Shown one piece after another: positions 14,307 to 17,828 of a stretch of DNA of 17,828 nucleotides. The position numbers and the translations under genes were made by a program. Source of the stretch: JBCCOW01 sp039025855 (GTDB lineage: Bacteria; Planctomycetota; Phycisphaerae; Phycisphaerales; Phycisphaeraceae); contig JBCCNL010000065.1 in the NCBI GenBank assembly GCA_039025855.1, forward strand, positions 1-17,828. The letters run 5' to 3'. Within the stretch, counting starts at the first letter, position 1; each line of letters begins with the position of its first letter. The notes beneath the pieces are model-generated. The model searched no databases, was not told where the DNA came from, and saw nothing but the letters and a program-made list of their open reading frames with translations.

Positions 14307-17300
14307 ACCGCCTGATCACCCGCGAACGCCCCCTCCGAAGCAAAGTCCCCCCGCTTCGGCTTGCCGTGCCACAGGTAATACGCCGCATGCTTGAGGTCAT
14401 CGAAGATCAGCATCATGCACGGCAGCACAATCAGGATCATCACCGTCGCCGACATCAGCCCCATCGCGATCGAGATCGCCATCGGGATCAAGAACTTCGC
14501 CTGGAACGACTGCTCGAGCATCAACGGCGTCAGCCCCAGCACCGTCGTCACCGTCGTCAGCACAATCGCCCGCAGCCGAGCCCGCCCCGCAGACACCAAC
14601 GCGTCGAACACGCCCTCGCCGTGCTCCCGCTTGTAGTTATAGAACTGCACCAGGATCAATGAGTCATTCACCACAATCCCCGAAAGCGCGACAAAGCCGA
14701 TCAAGCTCAAAAAAGTCAGGTCAAAGCCAAGGATCACGTGGCCCCAGATCATCCCCACCGTCGCGAACGGGATCACCAGCATCACCAAGATCGGCTGGAA
14801 AAAACTGTTGAACAGCATCGCCAGGATGACATAGATCATCCCCACCGCCGCCAGGAAGCCATACGGCAATGACGCGAACGCCTCACCCAGATTCTCCTGA
14901 CGCCCCGACATCTCGATCGTCAGGTCCGGGTACTTCGCCCGCACCTCCGCCAACGGCAGCTTCGGCGTGATCGACTCCGGGCTCAGCCCCGGCACCGTCT
15001 CCGCCGACACCGTGATCGACCGCTCCCGGTCCTGCCGGCTCAGCGAGCTGTACGACGTCGCGTCCTCGATCTCCGCGATCTCACGCAGCGGCACCCGCCG
15101 ACCCTCCGGACCGATCACCCACAACGACGTCACATCCGCCAACGACCGCCGCGTCTGCTCATCCAAACGCACCCGCACCTTCACGTCCTCCTGATCCTGA
15201 ACGATCACGTGCGCCTCCAAACCAAACAGCGCCCCGCGCACCTGCTCCGCCACCGACGCCGTATCAAACCCCGCCGCCTTCGCCGTGTCCCGCAGCCGCC
15301 ACCGCACCTCCGCCTGACCCTTGCTCTCGCTGTCCTGGATGTCGAACACCCCATCGAACCCCCGCAGCGCCTCCTTCAGGTCCGCCGCCGCCAGCCGCAT
15401 CCGGGCCGGGTCATCCCCCTTGATCCGCATCGAGATCGACGGGCCGCCCGGCCCCCCCGAAATCTCCGTAAAGCTCACCCGCTCCACCTCGCCCAACCGC
15501 CCCTGAATCCGCTGACGGATCGACTCCGTCACCGACTGCGACGTCCGCTCACGCTCCTCCGTCGGACGCAGCTCCAAAAACATCTGCGCGATGTGCGCCG
15601 TCGGCCCGCCCGGCTCCCCCGTGTCCACGTTCGTCCGCTGCCCCACCACCGACGCCACCGACAGCATCTCCGCCTGCTCCCGTGCTGCTTCCTCGATCAC
15701 CCGCACCGCCCGCTCGGTCACCTCCACCGGCGTCCCCACCGGCATGCTCACCTCCACCACAATCGTCTCCGCATCGTTCTCATCCAGGAACGTAAACCCC
15801 AGCCGACCCCCCGCGATCATCCCCAGCGACACCACCAGCAACGCCACCGCCACGCACACCGTCTCGTACCGATGCCGAAGCATCCACGCCAACACACCCC
15901 CAAACCACGGCACCACCTTCTCCTGCACCACCCGGTCCCGCCCCGCCTCATACCGCGCCAACCACCCCCGCTTGACCTGACCCGATTCCGACACCCCCTC
16001 CCCGTTTAGCCCGGTCGCTTGCGAACGGTCCGCCCCGCCTTCAGCCCCATCCCCCTCAACCGCCTCCTCCCGCAACGAGTGCTTCATGTGACTTGGCAGA
16101 ATCACCAACGACTCAATCAGCGACATCGACAACGCACACGCCACCACCAACGGCAGCGCCCCCAGCAAGTCCCCGATCTCGCCCCCAATAAACGTCAGCG
16201 GGATAAACGCCACAATCGATGTCGACACCGTCGCCACCACCGGCCAGAACACCTGCTCCGCCCCCAACACCGCCGCGTCCTTCGCCGACTCTCCCCCCTC
16301 GCTCCGCGCCTGGATGTTCTCCGCCACCACAATCGCGTCGTCCACCAACAACCCGATCACCACAATCAGCCCGAACATCGTCAGCAGGTTCAGCGTGATA
16401 TCCAACGCCGCCATCAACACCAGCGTCCCCGCCAGCGCCGTCGATAAACCCACCCCCACCCACATCGCCGCCTTCCAGTTCAGCAGCAGCAACAGCACCC
16501 CCATCACCAGGACCAACCCCAACGCCGCATTCTCCGAAAGCAGCGCCAGCCGCCCTTCTACAAAGCGTGCCAAGTCCGACGTGGTTCCCACCGTCGTCCC
16601 CACCGGAAGCGGCTGCGTCGACCGCTGACCCAACTCATACGCCCGCTCAACCACCCCGCCCACCAAAATCTCGTTCCACGGCAGCGCCGCCATCGGCTCC
16701 CCCAACCGCCCCGCCACATAAGCCCGCACCATCTCCGCGATCCGCACCACATCCTGATCCCCCACCTTGAACACCGTCAGCATCGCCGCCGGCTTCCCGT
16801 TGAACCGGTTGATGATCCGGTCGTCCACAAACGTCTCCCGCACCGTCCCCAAGTCCCGAACCTTCACCGCCCGACCCGACGCGTCCGCCCGCACCACCAC
16901 CTCCGCGATCGCCTCCGCCCGCTCCTCCACCCCCATCGTCCGCACCCGCGTGTTCGACGTCGCCCCCTTCACCGTCCCCCCAGGCAACTCCGTCATCTCC
17001 TGCCGGATCGCCCCCGCGACCTCCGGCAACGCAATCCCCCGCTGCAACAACTCCCCCTGATCCAGATCCACACGAACCTCATAGTCCCGCACCCCATCGA
17101 TAATGATCTCGCCCATCCCCGGCAGACCCCGAAGGTCGTCCTTCACCCCGTTGATCGCCTCCTTCAACGCCAGCTCGTCCGTGTCCCCGAACACCGCCAC
17201 CCGGATCACCGGCAGCCGCGCCTCAAACAGCTCCACCTCGATCTCTTCGCTCTCCTCCGGCAAATCCTGCAGCCCATCGATCGCCCGCTTCACCTCGTCC

Positions 17301-17617
17301 ACCCCGCGATCGATATCAATCCCGTCCCGGAACTCCACCGTGATCCCGCCCGCGCTCTCGTACACCCGCGTGTTGATCTCCTCGATCTCGTTCAGCGTTG
17401 CCAACGCATCCTCCACCTTGATCGCCAGGTCCGCCTCCACCTCCTCCGGCGTCGCCCCGGGGTAAGGCATCGTCACCGACGCCACCGTCGGGTCCACCTC
17501 CGGAAAAAACTCCTTCCGCATCAGCTGCGCCGCTACCAGCCCGGAGATCAACACCCCCACCATCAACAAGTTCACCGGCACCGGCCGTTCCACCCCCCAC
17601 TTCGATAAACCCGTCAT
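14303..17617 (-). CDS. RND efflux transporter permease subunit (AcrB/HAE family)
   Basis: RND permeases use the proton gradient to export drugs, lipids or other small molecules through a tripartite envelope pump. The 1104-aa product has the family duplication: TM1 near residues 15-33 followed by FFPEVDPTVASVTMPYPGATPEEVE, a first porter domain, TM2-6 with the proton-relay pair GLLVDDAIVVAEN (Asp426, Asp427), a linker, a second half starting near residue 575 with LGFTFLDENDAETIVVEVSMPVGTPVEVTE, and TM8-12 with GIVVNDSLILVQFY (Asn984, Asp985). It is slightly longer than AcrB (1049), partly through a low-complexity linker (~515-550) containing an in-frame palindrome (type D). ATG 17617 overlaps the TGA of the upstream adaptor-like frame (ATGA). 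The substrate is unknown. Confidence 0.93.
16004..16030. repeat. Palindrome type D, in frame in the RND permease linker
   Basis: Arms ccggtcgc (16011-16018) and gcgaacgg (16021-16028) pair with one mismatch around tt. On the plus strand it is preceded by gtttagc, and type A also has tttagcc as its 5' flank, so the two types share a flank-to-arm junction (tttagccc). It encodes about residues 529-538 of the pump (DRSQATGLNG), in the linker between the two halves. One copy only in this window. Confidence 0.6.
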
Positions 17618-17828
17618 CCCCCACCCCCCCCACCCACACCCGTCTCACCACCACTCGGCGTCCCGACTTCAGTCGGGATGCCCCCCGCCATCTCCGCCAC
17701 CACCGCCGCCCCATCCTGAACCTTCACCGACCCCGTCAACACCACCGGCCCCGCGCCCCCCCACGCCCCCCCCCACCCCCCCCCCAGACGCGCCGCCGCC
17801 CACCCCTAAGCCCTCAACGCCCCCGCAA
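17614..17828 (-). CDS. C-terminal part of a probable RND periplasmic adaptor (HlyD/AcrA-like), partial, possibly frameshifted
   Basis: Reading upstream of the permease, a frame ends with TGA 17614-17616, overlapping the permease ATG. It encodes GPVVLTGSVKVQDGAAVV followed by AEMAGG, which resembles the last strand of membrane-fusion proteins (VVxxGxxxVxDGAxV), and then a Gly-rich tail. This is where the adaptor gene of an RND operon is expected. Two oddities: residues around IPTEVGT are encoded by dispersed palindrome type C, and the frame is closed by TAG at 17806-17808, just past a long poly-C/poly-G tract (17755-17785). A different frame is open across 17809-17827, so either the tract carries a frameshift (real or a sequencing error) or the adaptor is a broken gene. 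The identification rests on ~20 residues and position, so I hold it moderately. Confidence 0.5.
17655..17681. repeat. Dispersed palindrome type C, copy 2, in frame in the adaptor C-terminus
   Basis: This 27-bp unit is identical to 8229-8255, in the same plus-strand orientation, but here the gene runs on the minus strand, so the palindrome is translated in its other orientation (…IPTEVGT…). Arms 17658-17668 and 17671-17681 with a tc loop. Confidence 0.88.

Noticed and set aside
14335..14359. Inverted repeat ccgaagc / gcttcgg as a bidirectional terminator for gpr and the RND gene
   Set aside because: It lies inside the RND coding sequence, has an 11-nt loop and no T-run; 7-bp arms are expected by chance in DNA this GC-rich.

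Overview
The window looks like chromosomal DNA of a high-GC Gram-negative bacterium, most likely a planctomycete of the Phycisphaerae type. This is inferred from gene content and style: an extreme preference for C in third codon positions, almost no visible Shine-Dalgarno sites, a planctomycete-style CxxCG...CPECG zinc-ribbon membrane protein, and many short dispersed palindromes. No rRNA, tRNA, CRISPR array, transposase, phage gene or recognisable defence system is visible.

Layout. 1-469 is the 3' end of an unrecognised gene. 613-2787 is ligA (NAD+-dependent DNA ligase), followed by a macro-domain ADP-ribose hydrolase gene (2820-3476). Convergent to that is trmL, a tRNA wobble 2'-O-methyltransferase (3473-3964, minus). 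Divergent from trmL is a membrane-anchored YkuE/YaeI-type metallophosphoesterase (4015-5262). A tight five-gene plus-strand operon of poorly known envelope genes follows (5354-8958): a DUF2752 membrane protein, two tandem and probably paralogous lipoproteins, a possible degenerate GT-B glycosyltransferase, and a zinc-ribbon polytopic membrane protein. A 538-base gene-free stretch with several hairpins precedes rny (RNase Y, 9497-11086), which is followed by a sulfotransferase gene. A class I methyltransferase gene lies convergent to the sulfotransferase. Then come a small zinc-ribbon protein gene translationally coupled to a gpr/yghZ-type aldo/keto reductase gene (12925-14306), and on the minus strand an RND efflux pump (14303-17617) preceded by what looks like the C-terminus of its periplasmic adaptor.

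The most unusual content is not a gene. At least eight short palindromes (18-24 bp cores) of five sequence types are scattered through the window; three types are present as two copies identical or near-identical, each with its 5' flank. They behave like REP elements. Six of the eight touch coding sequence: two supply the stop codon of their gene (ligA, and the zinc-ribbon membrane protein) and four sit in frame inside genes, between zinc-binding cysteine pairs, in a signal peptide n-region, in a transporter linker, and near the adaptor C-terminus.

A second signal is a TANNNT -10-like hexamer ending 6-8 nt before the start codon of four genes that begin transcription units (ligA, trmL, the phosphoesterase, the DUF2752 gene), which suggests leaderless transcripts. 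Both tail-to-tail pairs trmL/macro and gpr/RND share a CTAA tetranucleotide that is a stop codon on each strand.
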